A stretch of 13,469 bases of DNA, from assembly GCA_910578995.1 (NCBI GenBank), contig CAJTSY010000108.1, positions 1 through 13,469 on the forward strand. Reading direction: 5' to 3'. This DNA comes from an uncultured Acetatifactor sp. (GTDB lineage: Bacteria > Bacillota > Clostridia > Lachnospirales > Lachnospiraceae). The notes under the pieces were generated by a model. The model was not told where the DNA came from, ran no database searches, and was given only the letters and a program-made list of their open reading frames with translations. This document shows positions 1 through 7,083 of this stretch, in pieces; the stretch's first letter is position 1; every line of letters starts with the position of its first letter. Both the position numbers and the translations under genes were made by a program.

Positions 1-237
1 ATAATAGGACTGGAATTTAAGAAAAACAATATTTTTGAAAACTTTGAAGAAAAAATTGACATTTTTTGTCCTAAATTCAAAAAAATATATAGTAGTTTTT
101 ATGATGCAGATTTTGAGCTGGCAGAAGAAAAGATAGGAGATCAATGCAAGTCCTGTAAGATTCAGGACTGTAAAAAAGAAAAAATAGAAAAAATAATTCA
201 TAACATAAATTTAATAAGGAAGGAAGAACAAAAATGA
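1..237 (+). CDS. C-terminal end of a Cys-cluster protein, possibly a radical SAM/SPASM peptide maturase (5' end outside window)
   Basis: Frame 1 is open from the first base to a TGA at 235-237, 78 codons without a stop in very AT-rich DNA, so this looks like the end of a real gene. The visible product is Lys/Glu/Ile-rich, has one isolated Cys (residue 23 of the fragment) and ends with CKSCKIQDC (a C-x2-C-x4-C cluster) followed by a charged helix. Such clusters occur in the auxiliary Fe-S region of SPASM-type radical SAM enzymes that modify ribosomal peptides, and those enzymes often sit next to ABC exporters. That identity is inference: the radical SAM CxxxCxxC motif would lie upstream of the window. 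The stop overlaps the start of the next gene (ATGA), indicating translational coupling with the ABC exporter pair. The cluster could also be a simple zinc-binding tail. Confidence 0.6.
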   Translation: MIGLEFKKNNIFENFEEKIDIFCPKFKKIYSSFYDADFELAEEKIGDQCKSCKIQDCKKEKIEKIIHNINLIRKEEQK

Positions 238-1886
238 ATCCCGAATCAAAAACCATACTGAAAAAATCCTCAGGCAGCCTGTTTACGGCGGGACTCGCCC
301 TCTGCCTGGGTTCTGTCCTGAGTATCCTCTATCTGGAGTGTATCAGGCTTCTGGCGGACAGTGTTTTAACGAAAAACGGGGGCAGGATATGGAGCATATT
401 TGCAGTGTTTGCAGTCAGTATAATCGTATCAGCGCTGCTTGTCTGCGTTCAGAACAGCAGGGCTTTGGCAGTCAGGCAGAGATTGATAGAATCACTGGAG
501 CAGAAAGCCATAGATATCTGGCTCGGCTCAAATTATAAAGACAATGGAAACACCGAGAAAATGCTGCCCATTATCCGAAATGATATTTTTACATATTCCG
601 AGCAGCTTTCAGGATTTATATTAAAAGTAATAGGAACTGCCGTTTCGATTGTTTTGACAGGTATCTATGTGTTTATGATCGAGCCATGGCTTTTGGCGCT
701 GACCCTTCTCCTGTCCCTGGCGGCCATTTCCGTCAGCGCCTACAGGGGAAGGAAGCTGCCGGAACAGAATGGGAAGCTTTACTTTCATATGGGTGCGATT
801 TATAATCACAACGCGGAGCTGGTGCGGAACCGTGAGGCGGCCTATGTGCTCAATGGCGAGCGGGTGGTTAAACCCTATCAAAAGGAGATTGCGGCCTATA
901 AAACCGATCAGGCAAAAATTTTAGGCACGATGACCATCCAAAGAATATTGGGTTCGGCAAACGCCATTTTGAATACCTGCGTCATACTGGTCATCGGGGG
1001 ATACGGGGTTTCCAAGGGCAGCCTTGAAATCAGCGATTTAATTGTGCTTTTGGCGGCTGTTGGATTTTTGACCAATACATTGTATCAAATTCCTGTCTGT
1101 ATTTCAGCTTACCAGCAGCTTAAGGGTCTGGACGGCAGAATAAAAGCTTTGCTGACGCCGCAGGTGCAAGCCTGTGATGGCGCTGAAGATATGGGAAAAA
1201 TCACTTCCATCTCGGCACAAAATGTAAGCTATGCCTATGAAAATGGAGGAGATGCGCTCCATGGGGGAGAGACGCCCCATGAAAAAAATCTCTTCGAAAA
1301 CTTAAATATAGAGTTGAAATCAGGTGAATGTCTGATCCTGAAGGGAGCGTCGGGCTGCGGCAAAACCACCCTGCTGAAAATTTTGGCAGATATATTAAAA
1401 GACTACAGAGGAGAAATTATCTGCGGCGGTAAAAATCTGAGGAGCATTAAGGAAAACGCCTTTTGGGACAGGATTTTATATTTGAGTCAGAAGCCTCAGC
1501 TTATTTCAGGCACCGTAAAAGAAAATATCACCATGTTTAAGGAGGTAGATGAGAGGAAGTTGGATTATGCACTGGAGCAGACAGGATTAAAAAAACTGAT
1601 TCCCAAATTTGAAAGAGGGATAGACACCCCTGTTTCCATGCTGAATCTGTCTTCAGGGGAACAGCAGAGAATCTGTCTGGCCAGGGTCTTTTACGGGGAG
1701 TATGACGTAATCCTTTCCGATGAAAGCTTCTCCGCCATAGACCCTGACTCGCGGAGGGAGATATTCGGGAAAATCCTCGCGCAGCTCAAAGAAAAATTCC
1801 AAATCCTGGTTATTTCCTCGCATACGGATTTCGACTACAATGCCCAGGGTTGTGTAAAAATTCTCAAGATGGGAGGAGAGCGGTAA
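234..1886 (+). CDS. ABC exporter half-transporter (TMD-NBD fusion), first of a pair
   Basis: A 550-residue membrane export ATPase with an N-terminal transmembrane domain (hydrophobic segments near residues 17-40, 52-72, 127-148, 150-170, 241-259, 265-290) and a C-terminal nucleotide-binding domain. All NBD motifs are visible: A-loop Tyr in VSYAY (about 333-335), Walker A GASGCGKT (371-378), Q-loop Gln419, signature LSSGE (472-476), Walker B VILSDE (492-497), D-loop SAID (500-503) and H-loop His530. The catalytic Glu497 is present, so this subunit should hydrolyse ATP. The start follows an AAGGAAGG ribosome site and overlaps the preceding stop; the stop overlaps the next start by one base. The close pairing with a second TMD-NBD gene suggests a heterodimeric exporter, and the upstream Cys-cluster gene suggests a modified peptide as substrate, which is inference. 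A six-codon duplication is inserted just after the A-loop. Confidence 0.9.
   Translation: MNPESKTILKKSSGSLFTAGLALCLGSVLSILYLECIRLLADSVLTKNGGRIWSIFAVFAVSIIVSALLVCVQNSRALAVRQRLIESLEQKAIDIWLGSNYKDNGNTEKMLPIIRNDIFTYSEQLSGFILKVIGTAVSIVLTGIYVFMIEPWLLALTLLLSLAAISVSAYRGRKLPEQNGKLYFHMGAIYNHNAELVRNREAAYVLNGERVVKPYQKEIAAYKTDQAKILGTMTIQRILGSANAILNTCVILVIGGYGVSKGSLEISDLIVLLAAVGFLTNTLYQIPVCISAYQQLKGLDGRIKALLTPQVQACDGAEDMGKITSISAQNVSYAYENGGDALHGGETPHEKNLFENLNIELKSGECLILKGASGCGKTTLLKILADILKDYRGEIICGGKNLRSIKENAFWDRILYLSQKPQLISGTVKENITMFKEVDERKLDYALEQTGLKKLIPKFERGIDTPVSMLNLSSGEQQRICLARVFYGEYDVILSDESFSAIDPDSRREIFGKILAQLKEKFQILVISSHTDFDYNAQGCVKILKMGGER
1248..1283 (+). repeat. Two imperfect 18-bp in-frame repeats inside the first ABC exporter gene
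   Basis: Two adjacent 18-bp units (1248-1265 and 1266-1283) encode GDALHG and GETPHE. They share GGAGA at the start and CCATG near the end and differ at a few bases. They lie in the loop between the first two NBD strands, right after the A-loop, where length variation is usually tolerated. The unit length matches that of the repeat in the partner gene. Confidence 0.5.
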
Positions 1887-3544
1887 TGAAAATGTTAAAC
1901 AGACTGAAATCCACAGGTATCATTTTAAGAAACCATAAGCTGAAATTTGCGGCTCTGCTGATGGCATTTTCCCTGACATCCTTTGCACTGCCTTTGACTG
2001 CGCCCTTTCTGATACAGTTCATCGTCGGCAAAATTGAAAGCGGCACGGCTGTAACTCCGCTGATGATCTTTTTATTGGTTATGGCAGCCTTATTCATGCT
2101 TACATTGGATTACCTGATAAATGTATATGGAAATGTAATGTGCGCAAACCTTATTTACAGGGGCTCGGCGGATCTGTATCAGGATCTGTTTGGGCTGCCC
2201 TACGGTGAAAGAGAAGAGAAATATAATGACGAAGATCTGCTCCAGAGTATGACCGCGTTTACCGATTCCGCCCTCTCTTTATGGGTTATGATAATTAGTC
2301 TTGTGGTCAGTGTAATAGTAATGGGCGTTCTGCTGGTTTTCTCGGTGAATGTTCATTATTCCGTTTCCTTCTTTATTCTGGCGCATATAGGCATCACTGT
2401 TTTTGCGGGCAGTAAAATCAATGGTCTGTCCGAAACGTATGCTGCCCGGCTCCAGGGTCTTGAGGCGGACAAAAATAAAAATATCGAAGAGCTGATGTAT
2501 CAGGCGGATTTTATCAATATGAACAGCCTGCAAAGCATCATAAAGCAGCGTTTTGACCAGACCAGAAGGGATATTTTCCACGTTCAGTCCGAACAGGTAC
2601 ATAAGAATAATCTGTATCAGTCCCTGCAGAAAGTGATAAGCGAACTGGTAAGCGGGTTCATTTATCCCGTTCTGGGATTTCTGCCAGACACCGTCAATAT
2701 AGCGGGAGGAAATCTGGCTTCCGTTAAAAGCATTATTGAAGAATCAGGAAAGCAGACCCAGAATATTCAGCAGATGGCGGCATATATTCCATATAATACT
2801 GTGCCCATCGACAATGGCAAGGAGCTATTTGGCCTGAAAAGGGAGGAGAAGCGTTCCAGGGAAGAAAAGCATTCCAGGGAAGAAGTGCATTCCAAGGAAG
2901 AAATGCGTTCCTCGGAGAAAAAAACTCAAGACCATGACAATGGCTGCGCCCTGTCCATTGACAGGCTGTGTTTTGAGGCAGAGGGCAGAAAAATTCTCTC
3001 AGATATCAATTTATGTATAAAAGAAGGGGAGCACATTGCCATAATGGGGGAAAACGGCAGCGGAAAGTCCACATTGCTCCGCTGCATTATGGGGATGTAT
3101 GTTCCCACGTCCGGCAGCATAACGCTGTTTGGCAGATCCCCCGCGGAGGATGCCGCATATTTTAGGGAAAACGGTATTTTCGCCTATATGCCCGCCGCTT
3201 CCCAGCTTTACGAGACTGCCGTTGACGAGAATATCTTAATGGGCAGTTTCGGTGAGATAAACCTGGAGGCAATAAAAAAGGCTGCAGGGGTCTTGGATTT
3301 TTCAGACCGTGAAATTTCTTCCATATCTGAGCTTTCAGGCGGGGAGCAGCAGAGAATCAACGCCGCCAGAGCCTTTTCCAACAGCGGTGCGAAACTGGTT
3401 CTTCTTGACGAGCCCACGGCGTCCTTGGACAGGGAACACGCCGAAAAGCTGATGAACTATATAAGAAGCAGCAGGACTACCGTTATCTACACGACTCACC
3501 GGGAGGAAGAGGCGGCATTTGCCGACAGGGTTATTCAGATGTGA
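1886..3544 (+). CDS. ABC exporter half-transporter (TMD-NBD fusion), second of a pair, degenerate features
   Basis: A 552-residue TMD-NBD protein. The ATG at 1886 is chosen because it overlaps the preceding TAA by one base and has GGGAGGAG (1871-1878) at good distance; an in-frame ATG at 1850 lies inside the upstream gene without a ribosome site. Hydrophobic segments occur near residues 21-48, 57-82, 131-152 and 157-175. The expected fifth and sixth helices (about 250-310) are short or polar. NBD: Walker A GENGSGKST (388-396), signature LSGGE (483-487), Walker B KLVLLDE (503-509), H-loop His538. The Q-loop position reads YMPA, with Ala437 where Gln is usual. A charged 18-bp-repeat linker (320-343) joins TMD and NBD. 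It probably pairs with the preceding exporter. The polar TM6 region and missing Gln suggest a specialised or partly regulatory subunit, which is inference. Confidence 0.88.
   Translation: MKMLNRLKSTGIILRNHKLKFAALLMAFSLTSFALPLTAPFLIQFIVGKIESGTAVTPLMIFLLVMAALFMLTLDYLINVYGNVMCANLIYRGSADLYQDLFGLPYGEREEKYNDEDLLQSMTAFTDSALSLWVMIISLVVSVIVMGVLLVFSVNVHYSVSFFILAHIGITVFAGSKINGLSETYAARLQGLEADKNKNIEELMYQADFINMNSLQSIIKQRFDQTRRDIFHVQSEQVHKNNLYQSLQKVISELVSGFIYPVLGFLPDTVNIAGGNLASVKSIIEESGKQTQNIQQMAAYIPYNTVPIDNGKELFGLKREEKRSREEKHSREEVHSKEEMRSSEKKTQDHDNGCALSIDRLCFEAEGRKILSDINLCIKEGEHIAIMGENGSGKSTLLRCIMGMYVPTSGSITLFGRSPAEDAAYFRENGIFAYMPAASQLYETAVDENILMGSFGEINLEAIKKAAGVLDFSDREISSISELSGGEQQRINAARAFSNSGAKLVLLDEPTASLDREHAEKLMNYIRSSRTTVIYTTHREEEAAFADRVIQM
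2843..2914 (+). repeat. Four-copy 18-bp tandem repeat encoding a charged linker
   Basis: Four in-frame 18-bp units at 2843-2860, 2861-2878, 2879-2896 and 2897-2914 encode EEKRSR, EEKHSR, EEVHSK and EEMRSS. Units 1-3 are close to identical at the DNA level and the fourth has diverged at its end. The copies form a highly charged, probably helical or disordered linker between the membrane domain and the NBD of the second exporter. Because units are whole codons, copy number can change without breaking the frame. Confidence 0.85.
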
Positions 3545-3555
3545 GGCGGAAAACC

Positions 3556-3583
3556 CCGGCATAGCGGTCAGACCGGATTTTTT
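3556..3583 (+). terminator. Weak candidate terminator after the ABC exporter pair
   Basis: A short CCGG/CCGG dyad (3556-3559 and 3573-3576), with an alternative CGGT-CAG-ACCG stem (3565-3575), is followed by six T (3578-3583). The stem is short, so termination would be weak. It is the only terminator-like structure seen between the exporter operon and the rpsU promoter. Confidence 0.3.
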
Positions 3584-3644
3584 CGGTCCGGATGGGCCTG
3601 GAAAAATAAATAAATAAAATTATGCTAAAAACTGTAAAAAACAG

Positions 3645-3672
3645 TTGACGTATGGGACTTTTGTGGTATAAT
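3645..3672 (+). promoter_or_regulatory. Sigma-A promoter of rpsU
   Basis: TTGACG (-35, 3645-3650) and a perfect TATAAT (-10, 3667-3672) are separated by 16 bp. Transcription should start near 3679, leaving a leader of about 77 nt before the rpsU start codon. Confidence 0.85.
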
Positions 3673-3713
3673 AAAAAATGTGTATATGCCGTGTGCAGTA
3701 CATAATAACCCAC

Positions 3714-3738
3714 TCAGTCGAGAAGCTTGAGGGACTGA
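3714..3738 (+). other. Possible leader hairpin upstream of the rpsU ribosome binding site
   Basis: TCAGTC (3714-3719) pairs perfectly with GACTGA (3733-3738), and inner bases can extend the stem through TCGAG/CTTGA with a wobble and a two-base bulge. The stem ends two bases before the GGAGGT ribosome site (3741-3746), so it might influence S21 translation. This is a structure seen by eye; no known leader family is recognised. Confidence 0.35.
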
Positions 3739-3755
3739 AGGGAGGTCGGGTGGAC

Positions 3756-3932
3756 ATGTCAAACGTAATCGTAAAAGAAAACGAAACATTAGACAGCGCT
3801 TTACGTCGTTTTAAAAGAAGCTGTGCTAAGGCTGGTATCCAGCAGGAAATTCGCAAGCGTGAGCATTACGAGAAGCCAAGCGTAAGACGGAAAAAGAAGT
3901 CTGAAGCTGCAAGGAAACGTAAATATAACTAA
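3756..3932 (+). CDS. rpsU: Small ribosomal subunit protein bS21
   Basis: A 58-residue basic protein starting MSNVIVKENE and containing the S21 core LDSALRRFKRSCAKAG, then a Lys/Arg-rich tail ending RKKKSEAARKRKYN. bS21 binds the 30S subunit near the mRNA exit/anti-Shine-Dalgarno region and assists initiation. The length is normal for the family. The ATG at 3756 is chosen over an upstream in-frame ATG (3678) because it has GGAGGT at 9 bases and begins the conserved sequence. It is monocistronic, with its own strong promoter and terminator, and separates the exporter operon from the carboxypeptidase block. Confidence 0.97.
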   Translation: MSNVIVKENETLDSALRRFKRSCAKAGIQQEIRKREHYEKPSVRRKKKSEAARKRKYN

Positions 3933-3939
3933 GCGACTG

Positions 3940-3967
3940 ATCCCCGGCTTATATGGCTGGGGATTTT
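3940..3967 (+). terminator. Rho-independent terminator of rpsU
   Basis: The arm TCCCCGGC (3941-3948) pairs with GCTGGGGA (3956-3963) with one G-T wobble across a 7-base loop; A3940-T3964 can extend it. It is followed directly by TTTT. The hairpin begins about 7 bases after the rpsU stop. Confidence 0.85.
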
Positions 3968-4029
3968 GTATGCGGAATTATGGCATAGATAGGGCCGCAT
4001 TCTCATATTCTATAGACAAAGGAAGGAAT

Positions 4030-5214
4030 ATGGAGTGTGGCATTTTTATGTTTAGAATGAAAAAGAAAAGCTTTTTGGCAGTGGGGATGGCTTTTCTGCT
4101 TTTCTTCTGGCCGGCGCAGACGGCAGGGGCGGAAGTCGCCGTCTCCTCCCCGTCGGTAATCCTGATGGAAAGCTCCACGGGCGGGATCATCTATGAACTC
4201 AATTCCACGGAGCGCAGGAGCCCTGCCAGTATTACCAAGATTATGACGCTGCTTCTCACCTTTGAGGCCCTTGACGCGGGCAAAATCAGCCTCACGGACC
4301 AGGTGACTGTCAGCGAGTACGCCAGTTCCATGGGTGGATCCCAGGTGTACCTGGCCCAGGGGGAAGTGCAGACCCTGGACACCATGATCAAGTGCATCGC
4401 CGTGTCCTCCGGCAACGATGCCAGTGTGGCGGTGGCGGAACACATAGCGGGCAGCGAGGAGGCATTTGTGGCCCTGATGAACCAGAGGGCGGAGGAACTG
4501 GGGATGGCGGACACCCATTTCGAGGACTGCTGCGGCCTCAGCGATTCCGACAGTCATTATACATCCGCCAGGGACGTGGCGGTGATGTCCAGGGAACTGA
4601 CGGTAAACCATCCGGACATATTCAATTACACGAAGATCTGGATGGAGGACATCACCCATGAGACCAGGCAGGGAACCTCCAATTTTACCCTGAGCAGCAC
4701 CAATAAGCTATTGAAACAGTACCAGTGGACCACGGGCCTGAAGACAGGTTCTACTTCAAAGGCAAAATACTGCTTTTCCGCCACGGCATCCAAGGACGGG
4801 ATCGACCTGATCGCCGTGGTGATGGGCGCGCCGGACTACAAGACCCGTTTCGGGGACGCCCAGGCGCTGCTGACCTACGGTTTCAATGTGTGCGATATAT
4901 ACATAGATGCGAACCAGGATGCCCTGCCTCCCCTGCCCGTGGAGGGCGGCACCGCGGAAAACGCTGCGGTCCGGTACCAGGGCGAGTTCCGGTACCTGGA
5001 CATCCAGGGCAGCGACCTGACCGCTGTGGAGAAGGTCCTGGAGCTTCCGGAGGCTGTCCAGGCCCCTGTGCAGGAGGGAGCGGAGGCCGGGAGGGTCAGG
5101 TACCTGCTGAACGGGGTGGAGATCGGCAGCACGCCGGTCCTGTTTGCGGAGAGCGTGGAGAAGGCGGTCTACGGCGATTACTTAAAGAGGGTGTTCGGCC
5201 TGTTCCTGTTATAG
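4030..5214 (+). CDS. Secreted D-alanyl-D-alanine carboxypeptidase (PBP5/DacF type)
   Basis: A serine D,D-carboxypeptidase that removes the terminal D-Ala from peptidoglycan stem peptides outside the membrane. With the ATG at 4030 it is 394 residues. The signal peptide has a basic MKKK stretch, a hydrophobic core FLAVGMAFLLFF and a likely cleavage after AGA (about residue 34). Active-site motifs are complete: S67-I-T-K70 (nucleophile), S127-G-N129 and K238-T-G240. The C-terminal region (about 300-394) resembles the PBP5 C-terminal beta domain ending in an amphipathic anchor (YLKRVFGLFLL). Start choice: AAAGGA lies 6 bases before 4030; 4048 and 4057 are alternatives that still leave a signal peptide; the upstream ATG at 3970 lies in the terminator tail and lacks a site. 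No clear promoter was seen. A second paralogue lies beyond scpB. Confidence 0.92.
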   Translation: MECGIFMFRMKKKSFLAVGMAFLLFFWPAQTAGAEVAVSSPSVILMESSTGGIIYELNSTERRSPASITKIMTLLLTFEALDAGKISLTDQVTVSEYASSMGGSQVYLAQGEVQTLDTMIKCIAVSSGNDASVAVAEHIAGSEEAFVALMNQRAEELGMADTHFEDCCGLSDSDSHYTSARDVAVMSRELTVNHPDIFNYTKIWMEDITHETRQGTSNFTLSSTNKLLKQYQWTTGLKTGSTSKAKYCFSATASKDGIDLIAVVMGAPDYKTRFGDAQALLTYGFNVCDIYIDANQDALPPLPVEGGTAENAAVRYQGEFRYLDIQGSDLTAVEKVLELPEAVQAPVQEGAEAGRVRYLLNGVEIGSTPVLFAESVEKAVYGDYLKRVFGLFLL

Positions 5215-5248
5215 GAAGGTATAGGACGGAAGCTTATCCGGAGGAACA

Positions 5249-5285
5249 GCAGCCCTGGAGGGAGAGGCCGCCCCTGCAGGGCTGC
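5249..5285 (+). other. Strong hairpin between carboxypeptidase and phosphoesterase genes
   Basis: GCAGCCCTG (5249-5257) is perfectly complementary to CAGGGCTGC (5277-5285). After one G-G mismatch the stem continues with AGGG/CCCT (5259-5262 and 5272-5275). There is no T-run downstream, so it is not a classical intrinsic terminator; it could attenuate read-through or protect the upstream mRNA end. Confidence 0.55.
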
Positions 5286-5344
5286 GGATGAAAAGGCAGG
5301 AAGCAGAGGCCGGAACAAAAAGGAACAGGGAAGGGAATGACAGG

Positions 5345-6205
5345 ATGGACATATTGATTACCGTGATTGTAATCATAGCTCTGGCGCTGGTCTGGGTCAT
5401 GCTTTACGACAGCAACCGCTTTGTGGTTAAAAAATATACGGTGGAGGACGAAAGGATCCGGAAGCCCTGCAGGGCGGTGCTCCTTACGGATGTACATAAC
5501 AAACGCTACGGGAAGGACAACGAAAAGCTCCTGGAGGCCATCGGGGCCCTGCAGCCGGATTTCGTGCTGATAGCCGGGGATGTCCTGACGGCGGGGCGCG
5601 GGGCCTCCCTGGAGCCGGCCCTGGAATTGCTTGGGAAGCTCGCTGAGAAATATCCCGTATATTATGCGAACGGAAACCATGAACACAGGCTGAAGCTCTA
5701 TCCCCGGGTATATGGGGATATGGCGCAGCGGTACGGCGCGGCCCTGGAAGAGATGGGGATCAGGCCCATGGTAAACGCCCATGCCAAGCTTCCTGAATAT
5801 GGAATTGCGGTATACGGCTCCGAGATTGACGAGCGCTTTTACAAAAGGTTCCGCCTGACGGAAATGGAGGCGGACTACCTGCCGGAAATACTGGGACAGG
5901 CTTCCCGGGAGCTGTTCACGGTGCTGCTCGCCCACAATCCGGACTATTTTCCCCGGTATGCCGCCTGGGGGGCGGACCTGACCCTGTCGGGGCATATCCA
6001 CGGGGGCGTGGCCCGTGTGCCCTTCTGGGGCAGGGGTGTGGTGTCCCCGTCCTGGCATCTGTTTCCAAAGTATGACGGGGGAATCTTCCGGGAGGGGGAC
6101 AGGACGATGGTGCTCAGCCGGGGGCTTGGAACCCATACCATTCCGGTCCGGGTGTTCAATCCAGGGGAACTGTGGGTTGTGGAGTTCCGGCCCCGGGGAT
6201 CCTGA
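5345..6205 (+). CDS. Membrane-anchored calcineurin-like metallophosphoesterase (YkuE/YaeI-like)
   Basis: A 286-residue protein with one N-terminal membrane helix (residues 2-20) and an extracytoplasmic metallophosphoesterase domain. The dinuclear-metal motifs are all present and in order: D49-x-H51 (LTDVHN), G78-D79, G110-N111-H112-E113, H197 (LLAHNPD) and G216-H217-I-H219. Members of this family hydrolyse phosphoesters, and some act on lipid-linked or envelope substrates; the substrate here cannot be told. The start at 5345 is chosen because AAGGGA (5331-5336) precedes it at 8 bases and the membrane helix begins at once; the upstream ATG at 5288 would add a charged 19-residue extension. It follows the carboxypeptidase by 130 bases, with a strong hairpin between, and precedes the scpA promoter. 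Confidence 0.9.
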   Translation: MDILITVIVIIALALVWVMLYDSNRFVVKKYTVEDERIRKPCRAVLLTDVHNKRYGKDNEKLLEAIGALQPDFVLIAGDVLTAGRGASLEPALELLGKLAEKYPVYYANGNHEHRLKLYPRVYGDMAQRYGAALEEMGIRPMVNAHAKLPEYGIAVYGSEIDERFYKRFRLTEMEADYLPEILGQASRELFTVLLAHNPDYFPRYAAWGADLTLSGHIHGGVARVPFWGRGVVSPSWHLFPKYDGGIFREGDRTMVLSRGLGTHTIPVRVFNPGELWVVEFRPRGS

Positions 6206-6225
6206 GGGAGAAAATATGTTCTTCC

Positions 6226-6254
6226 TTGAAAACCATGGAAAAAGACGGTAAAAT
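6226..6254 (+). promoter_or_regulatory. Candidate sigma-A promoter for scpA-scpB
   Basis: TTGAAA (6226-6231) and TAAAAT (6249-6254) are separated by 17 bp, with predicted start near 6261. That would leave a leader of about 30 nt containing TGTGT/ACACA, before the AGGCGAGGT ribosome site (6277-6285) of scpA. Confidence 0.65.
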
Positions 6255-6289
6255 AATGTGTCGGATTTCATTACACAGGCGAGGTTGTC

Positions 6290-7033
6290 ATGGCGATATC
6301 TGTAAAACTGGAAGTATTTGAGGGGCCGTTGGATCTGCTGCTTCATTTAATCGACAAAAATAAAGTGGATATCTATGATATTCCCATCGTGAAGATCACG
6401 GAGCAGTACCTGGACTACATCCGCCAGATGGAGACGGACGACATGAACGTGATGAGCGAATTCCTGGTGATGGCGGCCACCCTCATCGACATCAAGTGCA
6501 GGATGCTGCTTCCCAGGGAAGTGGATGAGGAGGGGGAGGAGGAAGACCCCAGGCAGGAGCTGGTGCAGAAGCTGCTGGAGTACAAGATGTACAAGTACAT
6601 GTCCTATGAACTGCGGGACCGTCAGGTGGATGCGGCCAGGAGTCTTTACAGGGAGCAGAAGCTGCCGCCGGAGGTGGCGCTGTACAAGCCGCCCATTGAC
6701 TACGAGGAGCTGATAGGGGACATGACCCTGGGCAGGCTGCACGGGATTTTCAAGTCGGTCCTGCGCAGGCAGGAGGACAAGATAGACCCCATCAGGAGCC
6801 AGTATGGAAATATTGAAAAAGAAGAGATAGACATGGACATGAAGACCCTGTACGTGGAGGCCTATGCCAGGGAGCATAAGACCTTCAGCTTCCGGAAGCT
6901 TCTGGAAAAGCAGGCGGGGAAAATGGAAGTGATCGTCACATTCCTGATCATTCTGGAACTGATGAAGACGGGAAAGATCCTGATCAGCCAGGAGACCATC
7001 TTTGACGATATCATGATTACATCATTGCTTTGA
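6290..7033 (+). CDS. scpA: Segregation and condensation protein A (kleisin)
   Basis: A 247-residue kleisin that bridges the SMC ATPase heads and, with ScpB, forms the SMC-ScpAB complex that compacts and separates chromosomes. The N-terminal signature VKLEVFEGPLDLLLHLI and the following KNKVDIYDIPI are typical of ScpA. An acidic central stretch (EVDEEGEEEDPRQE, about residues 78-91) is followed by a helical middle region and a C-terminal winged-helix part ending with VTFLIILELMKTGKI. Length is normal. It has its own candidate promoter and AGGCGAGGT 4 bases upstream of ATG, and is followed by scpB after 50 bases, as in many Firmicutes. Confidence 0.96.
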   Translation: MAISVKLEVFEGPLDLLLHLIDKNKVDIYDIPIVKITEQYLDYIRQMETDDMNVMSEFLVMAATLIDIKCRMLLPREVDEEGEEEDPRQELVQKLLEYKMYKYMSYELRDRQVDAARSLYREQKLPPEVALYKPPIDYEELIGDMTLGRLHGIFKSVLRRQEDKIDPIRSQYGNIEKEEIDMDMKTLYVEAYAREHKTFSFRKLLEKQAGKMEVIVTFLIILELMKTGKILISQETIFDDIMITSLL

Positions 7034-7083
7034 AAAAATGCCGCGCAGGCGGAAAAATTGGGAATGGACAGGAAGGGACAGGC

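Noticed and set aside
3571..3591. GACCG/CGGTC and CCGGA/TCCGG hairpins around the T6 run
   Set aside because: They place the T-run in the loop, so they cannot act as intrinsic terminators on this strand; only the weaker upstream stem was kept.
4003..4659. Minus-strand 218-codon frame
   Set aside because: Shadow of the first carboxypeptidase, whose SITK and SGN motifs lie on the other strand.
4725..5291. Plus-strand 188-codon frame overlapping the carboxypeptidase
   Set aside because: Gly/Arg/Pro-rich out-of-frame shadow of the C-terminal half of the real gene.
5234..6346. Open 370-codon frame on the minus strand
   Set aside because: It lies antisense to the well-supported metallophosphoesterase, is Pro/Gly/His/Arg-rich as expected for an antisense shadow in GC-rich DNA, and has no recognisable domain.
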